Source: VXYL01 sp965243175
Lineage (GTDB): Bacteria > Pseudomonadota > Gammaproteobacteria > Pseudomonadales > Azotimanducaceae
Length of the DNA stretch: 64,000 nucleotides
Assembly (NCBI GenBank): GCA_965243175.1
Contig: OZ251532.1
Location: 1,860,001-1,924,000, forward strand
Direction: 5' to 3'
This document shows, one piece after another, positions 26,309 to 36,711 of this stretch. How positions within the stretch are numbered: the stretch's first letter is position 1; the number at the start of each line of letters is the position of its first letter. Both the position numbers and the translations under genes were made by a program. The notes below the pieces were generated by a model. It saw only the letters and a program-made list of their open reading frames with translations. It was not told the origin of the DNA and made no database searches.

Positions 26309-26489
26309 GCATCTCCTTCCTTTGGTTCAAGCCAACCAGCCTTCCTCGCAATGGACCGAGCTACGCCTGCGCCATGGCGGTGCCGTGGCAACGTCAGATT
26401 GCTCCGCCTCGGATGTCGGTAGATGTCGTGGGCGCTTGCGTGCGGGCTAGGAACAACCCGTTGCTCGCAAGTCGTCGCTTGATCTGGGC
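26305..26489 (-). pseudogene. hicA: HicA-family toxin remnant with a frameshift
   Basis: Two frames together spell a HicA mRNA interferase: AQIKRRLASNGLFLARTQ from about 26489, then, after a single-base loss near 26432, HDIYRHPRRSNLTLPRHRHG and VARSIARKAGWLEPKEGDA to the TGA at 26305. The intact order would place the catalytic His in the GSHxIYRHP motif exactly at the frameshift. No start codon or N-terminal Met region is visible; the 5' part overlaps the 3' end of the selenoprotein gene. hicB follows with a four-base overlap, the normal hicAB arrangement. Toxin activity is unlikely. Confidence 0.75.
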
Positions 26490-27031
26490 TCTGTGAGGAT
26501 GGCCACGCCTTGTTCGAAGGCGGAGCGGGCGCGGGCCTTGAGTTCCGGCAAGGTGCGGCTGCCGATGGGGTGGTCGACCAGGGCGAAGGGGTAGTCCGCG
26601 ATGCTGAGGGCGCGGGCGATGTTGTGGCTGGTCGGCTCGAACGGGTGGGTGCAGATCACCAGGGCCGGTTTGCCGAACTGTTCGAAGGAGATGCCGTCAT
26701 GCACACTGCACGTTGAGCAGCTCCCTCAGTCGCCGACTGCGGTGATCAGGAAGTCCGCGCCGGCGGCGAGTTGGCGGTGGTGTTCGGGCAGCGCTGGCCG
26801 ACTGGCGTTGCGCTTGTCCACGAAGACGGACGTTTCGCAGCCGAACTCGGCGGCGAAGAGCGCGGCGGTTTCGTTCAGCAGCACGTCCGCGTTCGCCTTG
26901 CCGTTGGCGAGCAGGCCCATCCTCAGGCCGCCGAGATTGTCGAGGCGCGGCGCCATCGAGCGCGAGGCGGCAGCGCTCGAGCCGCTTGGGTCCACCAGGG
27001 TGATGGTGGCGTGGGAACTGGTCTCGCTCAT
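26447..27031 (-). CDS. UGSC-family selenoprotein (in-frame UGA read as selenocysteine)
   Basis: 194 residues if the TGA at 26728-26726 is read as selenocysteine (codon 102). The N-terminal half starts at ATG 27031 with AGGAGAT upstream and contains LRMGLLANGKANADVLLNET and ASRPALPEHHRQLAAGADFL. Across the TGA the sequence is ITAVGD-U-GSCSTCSVHDG, then KPALVICTHPFEPTSHNIA and LVDHPIGSRTLPELKARARS. The GD-U-GSC motif names this family, whose members carry Sec or Cys at that position; the enzymatic reaction is not established, but a redox role is usual for U-x-x-C. Conservation on both sides of the TGA argues against a true stop. A small hairpin follows the TGA at the right distance. The last residues, after about ILTEP, run into hicA-derived sequence, so the natural C terminus may be altered. 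Lies 65 bp downstream of the FadB-type gene on the same strand. Confidence 0.85.
26698..26712 (-). promoter_or_regulatory. Candidate bacterial SECIS hairpin
   Basis: On the minus-strand RNA, beginning 13 bases after the UGA, CGUGCA and UGCAUG can pair (six pairs including one G-U) around a GUG loop that starts 20 bases after the UGA. A small stem with G in the apical loop at this distance is what SelB requires in bacteria. An alternative stem CUGC/GCAG lies closer. Pairing was judged by eye only. Confidence 0.5.
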
Positions 27032-27096
27032 CGGCGATCTCCTCTCAGTTTGCCGCCTCGCTTCGGCCCTTGGGCGGCGGGTGTTTCGATGCGTCG

Positions 27097-29229
27097 TCAG
27101 TTCCTGCCTTGGGCGGCGTCCCAGGCCGCGAACGAGCCGCCTTCCTCGGCGAGCCGTTTCAGCAACGGGGCTGGCCGCCACGCCTCGCCGTATTGCTGAT
27201 GCAGAGACAGGATGTCGCGGTAGATTTCGGCGAGACCGACTTGGTCCGCGTAGTACATGGGGCCGCCGCGGTACTTCGGGAATCCGTAGCCGTGGACGTA
27301 CACCACGTCGATGTCGCTGGCGCGCAGGGCGATGCCGTCGTCGAGCAGTTGCGCGCCGATGTTGATGAGCGGGTAGAGGCAGCGCTTGAGCACCTGGGCG
27401 TCGTCGATGGTGCGGCGCTCGATGCCGAGCTCCTTCGACGTCTGCTCGATGATGGCCGCCACGTCCGGGTCCGGCTGGCCTTGGCGGCTGCCGGGCGGAT
27501 AGCGGTAGAAGCCGGCGCCGCTCTTCTGCCCGAAGCGTTCGAGTTCGCACAGCTTGTCCGGCACGATGGCGGTGAGCGGCTTGTCCTCCGGCTTCATGCC
27601 GGCCATCTTGCGCGCTCGCCAGCCGAGGTCGAGGCCCACCAGGTCGTTCATCGCGAACGGCCCCATGTTGAAGCCGAAATCGCGGATCACCGCGTCCACC
27701 TGTTCCGGCAGCGCACCGTGCAGGATGATCTCGCCGGCCTGGCGGGTGTAGCCGCCGAGCATCCGGTTGCCGATGAAGCCGGGGGCGTTGGCGGAGAGCA
27801 CCGGGGTCTTGCCTATCGTCTTGCCCAAGGCCATCGCGGTGGCAATCGTCTCCGCGTCGGTTTCCTCGCCGCGCACCACTTCGAGCAGCTGCATGATGTT
27901 GGCGGGGCTGAAGAAGTGCGTTCCCACCACGTGCTGCGGGCGGCGCGTACTGGCGGCCATCTGGTCGAGGTCGAGGCCGGAGGTGTTGCTGGCGAGCACT
28001 GCGCCCTCCTTCATCACCGCGTCGAGCTTCTCGAATATCTGTTTCTTGAGATCGAGATTCTCGAACACCGCCTCGACGACCACGTCCGCGTCGGCCACGG
28101 CGTCGTAGTCCAGCACGCCTTCGATCAAGCCCAGGCGCTGCTCCTGCTCGGCCTCGCTGATGCGGCCGCTGCGCACCATGCGGCCGTAGTTGGCGCGGAT
28201 GACGCCAAGCCCCTTGTCCAGCGCCTCCTGGCTCGCCTCCAGCACCTTCACGGGAATGCCGGCATCGGCGAAGCACATGGCGATGCCGCCGCCCATCAGC
28301 CCGCCGCCGATGGTGGCCGCGCTGCCGATGGCCTTCTTCGGCGTGTCGGCTGGTACGTCCGGCACGCGAGCGCCGCGGCGTTCGGCGAAGAACACGTGGA
28401 TCATCGCGGCGCGTTGTTCATGGTCGTGGCAGAGTTGGAAGTTCGCCCGTTCGATGGCGATGCCGGCGTCGAAATCGTCCACTTCCACCGCCGCCTTGAC
28501 CGCCTCGAAGGCCATGCGGCCGTTGAACTGGCCGCGCATTCGCCGCGCCAAGTAGGCTTCGCCGGCCTTGAACACGTCCGGGTTCCTGCGGTCCGCTTCG
28601 ATCTTCTCGCGGCGGTCGCGCACCAGCGGATGCGGCCCGCCCGTCGCGGCCTTCGCCTTGGCGAAGCGGATCGCGCCGGCGACCAGATCGCCATTGATGA
28701 TTTCGTCGAGAACGCCGAGGGCGAGGGCTTCCTCGGTGTCGAAGGGATCGCCGGTGAGAATGGCGTCCATGGCGCGTTCGGCGCCGATGAGCCGTGGCAG
28801 ACGCTGCGTGCCGCCGCCACCCGGCAGAATGCCGATCTTGATTTCCGGCAGGCCCACCGGGGCGCCGGGCGCGGCGACGCGGTAGTGGCAGGTGAGCGCG
28901 TGTTCCAAGCCGCCGCCGAAAGCCGTGCCGTTGATGGCCGCGACCACGGGCTTGGCGCTGCCTTCGATGATGGCGCCGGCCGGGCGCTTCGGCTGTTCGT
29001 CTGGATTCGGCGTCTTGCCGAAGTCGCGGATGTCCGCGCCGGCGATGAACGCCCGGCCCTTGCCGGTGACCACCACCGCCTCCACCGCATCGTCGGCAAG
29101 TGCCGTTTCCAGATGCTGGGAAAGGTAGAAGCGGACGCCGGAACTCAGCGGGTTCACCGGCGGATTGTCGACCGTCAGCAGCGCGACGCCGTCGCGGACT
29201 TCGTAGTGAACCGTGCCGAGCAGTGCCAT
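27097..29229 (-). CDS. FadB-type enoyl-CoA hydratase / 3-hydroxyacyl-CoA dehydrogenase
   Basis: Multifunctional fatty-acid oxidation protein of 710 residues. The N-terminal crotonase domain has AFIAGADIRDFGKT (oxyanion hole) and INGTAFGGGLEHALTCHYRV, with the catalytic Glu in LPEIKIGILPGGGGTQRLPR. The NAD-binding fold follows around residue 300 with IGGGLMGGGIAMCFADAGIP, then the HAD signature ADVVVEAVFENLDLKKQIFE and VGTHFFSPANIMQLLEVVRG. The C-terminal 3HCDH domain includes GYGFPKYRGGPMYYAD. Start at 29229 is supported by AAGGAA; upstream in-frame sequence is argJ-side spacer. The thiolase partner (FadA) is not adjacent. 65 bp separate it from the selenoprotein gene. Confidence 0.94.
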   Translation of the reverse strand: MALLGTVHYEVRDGVALLTVDNPPVNPLSSGVRFYLSQHLETALADDAVEAVVVTGKGRAFIAGADIRDFGKTPNPDEQPKRPAGAIIEGSAKPVVAAINGTAFGGGLEHALTCHYRVAAPGAPVGLPEIKIGILPGGGGTQRLPRLIGAERAMDAILTGDPFDTEEALALGVLDEIINGDLVAGAIRFAKAKAATGGPHPLVRDRREKIEADRRNPDVFKAGEAYLARRMRGQFNGRMAFEAVKAAVEVDDFDAGIAIERANFQLCHDHEQRAAMIHVFFAERRGARVPDVPADTPKKAIGSAATIGGGLMGGGIAMCFADAGIPVKVLEASQEALDKGLGVIRANYGRMVRSGRISEAEQEQRLGLIEGVLDYDAVADADVVVEAVFENLDLKKQIFEKLDAVMKEGAVLASNTSGLDLDQMAASTRRPQHVVGTHFFSPANIMQLLEVVRGEETDAETIATAMALGKTIGKTPVLSANAPGFIGNRMLGGYTRQAGEIILHGALPEQVDAVIRDFGFNMGPFAMNDLVGLDLGWRARKMAGMKPEDKPLTAIVPDKLCELERFGQKSGAGFYRYPPGSRQGQPDPDVAAIIEQTSKELGIERRTIDDAQVLKRCLYPLINIGAQLLDDGIALRASDIDVVYVHGYGFPKYRGGPMYYADQVGLAEIYRDILSLHQQYGEAWRPAPLLKRLAEEGGSFAAWDAAQGRN

Positions 29230-29270
29230 GGGAGTTCCTTCGCAAGGGAAGGGCCGGAGTATACCGAGCG

Positions 29271-30485
29271 TCAGGTCCGGTATTCGGCGTTGATGCGGAC
29301 GTAGTCGTAGGAGAGGTCGGACGTCCACACCGTTTCGACCGCGCTGCCGCGCCCCAGCAGAACGCGCACCGTGAACTCGTCCTTGGCCATCACCGCGGCG
29401 CCCGCCTCTTCGGTGTACTCCGGCACCACCAGGCCGCCTTGGGCGACCTGCACGTCGTCGAGGAACAGACCTACCGTGTACTGGTCGAGATTCTCGACGT
29501 CGGCGCGGCCAATCGCCATGCAGAAGCGGCCCCAGTTGGGATCACCCGCGAAGAGCGCGGTCTTCACCAGCGGCGAGTGGGCGATGGCGTAGGCCACGCG
29601 CAGACATTCGGCCGCGTTCGCACCCTGTTCGACGCGCACCGTCACGAACTTCGTCGCTCCTTCGCCGTCCCTGGCGGTTCGCTGCGTAAGCTCCACCATG
29701 AGGGGCGTCAGCGTATCGAGCAGCTCGGCGTAGGCGCTGCTTGCCGGATCCGTCACCACGGCGTTGCCGGCGCGGCCGGTCGCCATCACCACGAAGGCGT
29801 CGTTGGTGGAGGTGTCGCCGTCGATGGTGACGCGGTTGAGGCTGCGCTCGGCGAGGTCGCGGGCCAGCGTTTGGGCAACGGCCGGCGACACTGCGGCGTC
29901 GGTGCCGAGAAACGCCAACAAGGTCGCCATGTCCGGGCGGATCATTCCGGAACCCTTCACCATGCCGGTGGCGCGGACCGAGGCGCCAGCGACTTGGCCT
30001 TGCACGGACACGGCCTTCGGCGCCGTATCCGTGGTCATGATCGCCTGCGCGGCGTCGGCCCAGCCGTTCGGATGCGCCGCGAGCAAAGCCGCGTCGATGC
30101 CCCTGCGCATGGCGTCCATGGGCAGGAACTCGCCGATCACGCCGGTGGAAAAGGGCAATACCGCTGTTTCCTCGAGACCCGCCTTCGCGGCCAGATGCGC
30201 GCAGCACGCTCGCGCATCCGCGATGCCGCGTTCGCCGGTCGCCGCGTTGGCGTTGCCGCTGTTCACCAGCAGGGCGCGCGCTTGGCCGAGGCGCTCGCTG
30301 GCGACGACCACCGGCGCGGCCCGAAACGCATTGCGCGTACACACGCCGCCGACGACGCTGCCTTCGGCCAACAGCGCAACGGCGACGTCCTTGCGTTCCT
30401 GGTACTTGATGCCGCCGGCCGCGGCGCCCAGCGAGATGCCGTCTATGGGCAGCAGTTCGCCCAAAGGCGGGAGGTTGACCGCCAT
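29271..30485 (-). CDS. argJ: Bifunctional glutamate N-acetyltransferase / amino-acid acetyltransferase
   Basis: Recycles acetyl groups between acetylornithine and glutamate and can make N-acetylglutamate, in arginine biosynthesis. The 404-residue precursor has the self-cleavage motif KGSGMIRPDMATLL, where the Ala-Thr bond near residue 187 is cut and the Thr becomes the nucleophile. LLVNSGNANAATGERG and the C-terminal DLSYDYVRINAEYRT are also characteristic. It lies 21 bp after secA on the same strand, an arrangement also seen in pseudomonads. Confidence 0.96.
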   Translation of the reverse strand: MAVNLPPLGELLPIDGISLGAAAGGIKYQERKDVAVALLAEGSVVGGVCTRNAFRAAPVVVASERLGQARALLVNSGNANAATGERGIADARACCAHLAAKAGLEETAVLPFSTGVIGEFLPMDAMRRGIDAALLAAHPNGWADAAQAIMTTDTAPKAVSVQGQVAGASVRATGMVKGSGMIRPDMATLLAFLGTDAAVSPAVAQTLARDLAERSLNRVTIDGDTSTNDAFVVMATGRAGNAVVTDPASSAYAELLDTLTPLMVELTQRTARDGEGATKFVTVRVEQGANAAECLRVAYAIAHSPLVKTALFAGDPNWGRFCMAIGRADVENLDQYTVGLFLDDVQVAQGGLVVPEYTEEAGAAVMAKDEFTVRVLLGRGSAVETVWTSDLSYDYVRINAEYRT

Positions 30486-30506
30486 GTCTGGTTCCCGATG
30501 TCGAAC

Positions 30507-33287
<2,781 letters not shown>

Positions 33288-33549
33288 CCTGCTTCCTCGG
33301 GTTCCTTCAGATTCCCTTGGCGGTGGTTTCGACTTGCTACGCGGCCAACGGCGCCGCGAGGTGGTTGCGAGTTGCGGTCGCTCCCGCGACGGTGCGGGAG
33401 TGGTCGCAAGTTGCGAATCGCTGCGGATTCTACCCCTAGCCGCGCCTGCTGGTGCATCCGAGTTGCTCGGGACTCCCTGCCTTGAGGCTCCCAATCTTGA
33501 GAATTGTGGCGATCGGCGCCGTTTTCAAGGAGTCCAGCCGACGCGCCCG
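33288..33549. other. secA leader region with a long imperfect hairpin
   Basis: 262 bp between the SDR stop and secA, same strand. It contains an inverted repeat with arms 33372-33387 and 33394-33409 around a 6-base loop. The top seven pairs (CTCCCGC/GCGGGAG) are perfect, while the lower stem has three positions that are G-U wobbles on plus-strand RNA but mismatches on minus-strand RNA. It could terminate the SDR transcript or lie in the secA leader. I see no SecM-like reading frame and no other gene. Confidence 0.45.
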
Positions 33550-34290
33550 CTACCACTTTTCGCCGAAGGGGCGAATGGTCACGTCGAAGCTCCACGCGCT
33601 CTTCGGCTGATGCGCCAAGTGCCAGACTTCGCCGGCGATGTCGTCCGGCTTGCAGAAGAAATCGTCCGGAGCATCCGGCGAACGGCGGCGCGTCCATTCC
33701 AAGTCGATCACCGCGTCGATGGCCACGTAGGCGACGTGGACGCCCTTCGGGCCGAGCGTCCGCGCCATGGACTCGGCGAGAATGCGCTGCGCCGCTTTCG
33801 TCGGGGCAAATCCCGCGAAGGTCGGCTTGCCGCGAAAGGCGGACGTATTGCCGGTGCAGACGATGCTGCCGCTGCCGCGTTCCGCCATCGCCGGCGTCAC
33901 CAGTTGGGCAAGGCGCAGGAGCGCGACGGTGTTCACGGCGAAGTTCCGTTCCAGCACCGCGGCGTCGATCTCCGTGAACTCGCCGAACGCGCCGCCGACC
34001 GCGTTGTGAACGACCACTTGCGGATCCCCCAAGCGCTGGCGCACGTCGCCGACCGCGCGTTCGAGCGCATCGGCATCCGCGACATCGCACGGAAAGGCAT
34101 GGGCGTTCGCCGTTTGCGCCGCGATCTCCGCCAAGCGCTCGCCGTTGCGCGCCAGCATCGCCACTTGGTACTCCCCGGCGAAGCGCCGGACGATGGCGGC
34201 GCCCGTGCCCGGGCCGACGCCGGTGACGAGGCAGATTTCCTTGGGCGAGTGCTTGTCGCTCGCGCTTCCCGACTGCGGGTTCTCCGTCAT
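33550..34290 (-). CDS. Short-chain dehydrogenase/reductase family protein
   Basis: 246 residues with a Rossmann nucleotide-binding N terminus (CLVTGVGPGTGAAIVRRFAG) and the NAG-like region HNAVGGAFGEF. In the catalytic segment the usual YxxxK reads FAPTK (FAGFAPTKAAQRILAESM), so the catalytic tyrosine is replaced by phenylalanine while the lysine remains. A subgroup of SDR proteins has this change, so an ordinary oxidoreductase reaction is doubtful. It begins seven bases after the amidohydrolase stop and ends the ECH-amidohydrolase-SDR cluster. Confidence 0.88.
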   Translation of the reverse strand: MTENPQSGSASDKHSPKEICLVTGVGPGTGAAIVRRFAGEYQVAMLARNGERLAEIAAQTANAHAFPCDVADADALERAVGDVRQRLGDPQVVVHNAVGGAFGEFTEIDAAVLERNFAVNTVALLRLAQLVTPAMAERGSGSIVCTGNTSAFRGKPTFAGFAPTKAAQRILAESMARTLGPKGVHVAYVAIDAVIDLEWTRRRSPDAPDDFFCKPDDIAGEVWHLAHQPKSAWSFDVTIRPFGEKW

Positions 34291-34297
34291 GGCGATG

Positions 34298-35800
34298 CTA
34301 CCGGCGCCGCCAGGCCCGGCGTTGCGAACGCACCGCCATGGTCGAGTCGTAGTCGTGGAGCGCTTCGTCGGTGAGCAGTTCGCGTACCTGCCGTTCCACC
34401 ACCGTGCCGTTGAAGAAGCTCGGGTTGCCGCTCGCCCAGAAGTGTGCCGGATTGGTGAAGGTGAAGTCGCGGAAGTCCTCGGCGCTCATCAAGCCGTCGG
34501 CGACCAAGGCGTGGGCGTTCGGCAGCACTTGCGTCATGTCCGGCACGTCGAAGTGGCCGATGTCCGAACTGAACAGCGCGTTGATCTTGGTGCCGAGCGG
34601 ATTCACCTCGTCCTTGAACGCCCAGACGTTCATGCGGTCGTCCGCTTCGCAGCCGAAATAGAAGTTGCCGAACAGCGCGCGGAAGTCGGCGACGTTGTTG
34701 ATCTCGCAGGCGGCGAAGTCGTCCAGGTCGGCCTCGCCGCCGGTCGCCAGCGCGGTCTCCGGTTCCATCGCGGCGTAGAGCGCGGCGTGGCGGTCCGTGA
34801 GGAGCCGTGCCATGTCGGGCGGGCCGTACTCGCGGGCCAGCTGAATGAGCCCTTCGTGGTCGAGGTTGTCTGGATTTACCCCCTCCAAGGCGTCTCGGTT
34901 GCGGATTTCCCAGTGCTCGATGAGGTCGGCGTAGAGCTGGCAGGCGTAGCCGACGCCGCCTTCGAGGAACGCCATCTTCAACGTCGGGAAGCGCCGCGTG
35001 ACGCCGCCGAGGAACATCGCTTTGCAGATGGCTTCGGCGGTGGAGGCGAAGTGGCCGATGTGGTTGTAGGTGAAGTTCGATGGCGAACGGCGCAATGCGT
35101 AGCCGCGGCCAGCGGAATGGAACGTGGGCGAGATGCCGAGTTCGACGCACTTCGCCCACAGCGGGTCGTAGTCGTAGGCGGCGTCTAGCCCCAGCACGTC
35201 GTACCAGCGGCCGAGCCGCGAACCGTCTTCGTCGCCGTCCGTCACGGCCTGGGCTTCGCGCGGAATCATGGCCCCGAACAGCGCGGCCTTGAGGCCGAGT
35301 TCGCCGACGACGTGTTCCAGCTGGTCGATCGCTTCCTCGGGCGTGTTCGTGGGAATCACCGCCACCGGCGTCATTCTGTCTGCGTAGGGCGCGAAGTAGT
35401 CCGCGCAGAAGGTGTTGAAGGCGCGCATGGCGCGTCGGCGCAGCTGCGGATCCTGCGCCTGCACCGCGGCGCCGGTGGGATACATCACGCAGAAGTCGAG
35501 GCCGAGTTCGTCCATGCGTTCGTAGAGCAGCTTCGGCATCATCGCCGTGGCGCGGTCGCGGACGTTCGCCATCGGCACCGTCCAGCAGCCGGAATGGGCG
35601 ATGCGCCGACGGCGACGTTCCTCGGGGCCGAGAAAGAGCGGTTCGCCGATGGCCTGGCGCAGGCCGGTGAAGCACTCGGCCACTTCGCGGCCAGCGATCT
35701 TGGCGATGCGTTCCTTCATCATCGGCCCGAACTCCAGCCAGTGCGCGTCCGAGTCGATCACCGGATGGTCGAGCTGGGCGTGGATGTCCTTCGCGTTCAT
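34298..35800 (-). CDS. Amidohydrolase-2 family metal-dependent hydrolase or decarboxylase
   Basis: 500 residues. The TIM-barrel start has VIDSDAHWLEFGPMMKERI, where the DxH replaces the HxH or ExH seen in other members, then PTFHSAGRGYALRRSPSNFT with a metal-ligand His, FASTAEAICKAMFLGGVTRR, and FSSDIGHFDVPDM with the catalytic Asp. This places it in the ACMSD-like branch, which includes decarboxylases and hydrolases of aromatic or polycyclic compounds. Lying between an enoyl-CoA hydratase and an SDR, it suggests a catabolic cluster, with substrate unknown. Confidence 0.88.
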   Translation of the reverse strand: MNAKDIHAQLDHPVIDSDAHWLEFGPMMKERIAKIAGREVAECFTGLRQAIGEPLFLGPEERRRRRIAHSGCWTVPMANVRDRATAMMPKLLYERMDELGLDFCVMYPTGAAVQAQDPQLRRRAMRAFNTFCADYFAPYADRMTPVAVIPTNTPEEAIDQLEHVVGELGLKAALFGAMIPREAQAVTDGDEDGSRLGRWYDVLGLDAAYDYDPLWAKCVELGISPTFHSAGRGYALRRSPSNFTYNHIGHFASTAEAICKAMFLGGVTRRFPTLKMAFLEGGVGYACQLYADLIEHWEIRNRDALEGVNPDNLDHEGLIQLAREYGPPDMARLLTDRHAALYAAMEPETALATGGEADLDDFAACEINNVADFRALFGNFYFGCEADDRMNVWAFKDEVNPLGTKINALFSSDIGHFDVPDMTQVLPNAHALVADGLMSAEDFRDFTFTNPAHFWASGNPSFFNGTVVERQVRELLTDEALHDYDSTMAVRSQRRAWRRR

Positions 35801-35839
35801 CGAACCTCCTTGGCGTCCTGATCCGCCAGAGCGAAGCCG

Positions 35840-36616
35840 CTAGCGGCCTTGGAAGTTGGGCTCGCGCTTCTCCACGAAGGCGCGGAACGCTTCCCGCGAA
35901 TCCTCGCTGCCGCCGGTTCGCGTGTGGCGTTCGGTCTCCACCTCGATGTAGTCGCGCAGCGGCATGTTCTCGGCGTTGATGAAGTTCTTCTTCATCTCGC
36001 CGATGGCCAGCGGCGCCGACTTGCTCAAGCGCTCGGCAATCGCCTGCACTTCGCTCCGAAACGTGTCCTCTGGGAAGGTCTTCAGCACCAGGCCGATGCG
36101 TTCGGCCTCCGTGGCGTCGAACTTCTGCGAGCTGAAGAACAGTTCCCGCGCCTTGGTCGCGCCGACGATGCGCGGCAGCAGCCACGGCCCGGCCATGTCG
36201 CCGGAAATGCCGACGCCGAGGAAGGCCGAGTTGAACACCGCCCGTTCGCTTGCGTAGCGCAAATCGCAGGCGCACGCCCAGCCGAAGCCGGCGCCCGCGC
36301 AAGCGCCGTTCACCGCGGCGATGGTCACCTTCGGCATCTCGTGCAGCAGCGTGGTGATGTGGAAGTACTCGCGGCGGTTCGGTTCCTGGTTCACGCCGCT
36401 GGTGGAGGCCTTCAGATCGACGCCCGGGCAGAACCCCCGCCCGGCGCCGGTGAACACCACCACGCGCACCTGTTCGTCGAGCGCGACGACGTTCAGGCAC
36501 CCGTAGAGTTCGCGCATGAGCGTATTGGTGATGCCGTTGAGGCTGTCCGGCCGGTTCAGCGTCACGGTGGCGAGGCTGCCATCCACCTCGTAGAGAATCG
36601 TCTCGTAGTCGGACAC
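35840..36616 (-). CDS. Enoyl-CoA hydratase/isomerase family protein
   Basis: 258-residue crotonase. Visible motifs are TLNRPDSLNGITNTLMREL, the CoA-binding oxyanion segment FTGAGRGFCPGVDLKA and VNGACAGAGFGWACACDLRY, and VFNSAFLGVGISGDMAGPWL, where the second acidic residue expected of a hydratase is Asp rather than Glu. It is probably an isomerase, hydratase or hydrolase of an acyl-CoA ester. The start is a GTG at 36616 behind GAAGGACGAG; an ATG upstream lacks a ribosome site. First gene of the ECH-amidohydrolase-SDR cluster, with 39 bp to the next gene. Confidence 0.9.
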   Translation of the reverse strand: MSDYETILYEVDGSLATVTLNRPDSLNGITNTLMRELYGCLNVVALDEQVRVVVFTGAGRGFCPGVDLKASTSGVNQEPNRREYFHITTLLHEMPKVTIAAVNGACAGAGFGWACACDLRYASERAVFNSAFLGVGISGDMAGPWLLPRIVGATKARELFFSSQKFDATEAERIGLVLKTFPEDTFRSEVQAIAERLSKSAPLAIGEMKKNFINAENMPLRDYIEVETERHTRTGGSEDSREAFRAFVEKREPNFQGR

Positions 36617-36711
36617 GGCTCGTCCTTCGGTTGCTGGAACTACGGCCAAGCCTAGCACCAAGGGCGCTCGGCGCGCCGCCTACGCATCGCGACGAGTGCC
36701 ATAATCCGGCC

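Noticed and set aside
26447..26704. Separate 85-residue gene starting at MHDG
   Set aside because: It is the second half of the UGSC protein; the preceding residues GSCSTCSV are in frame and match the family, and no ribosome site precedes the GTG at 26704.
26726..28276. Long minus-strand frame ending in the UGSC N-terminal half
   Set aside because: Everything before 27031 is the FadB-type gene read in another frame; the AGGAGAT before ATG 27031 marks the real start.
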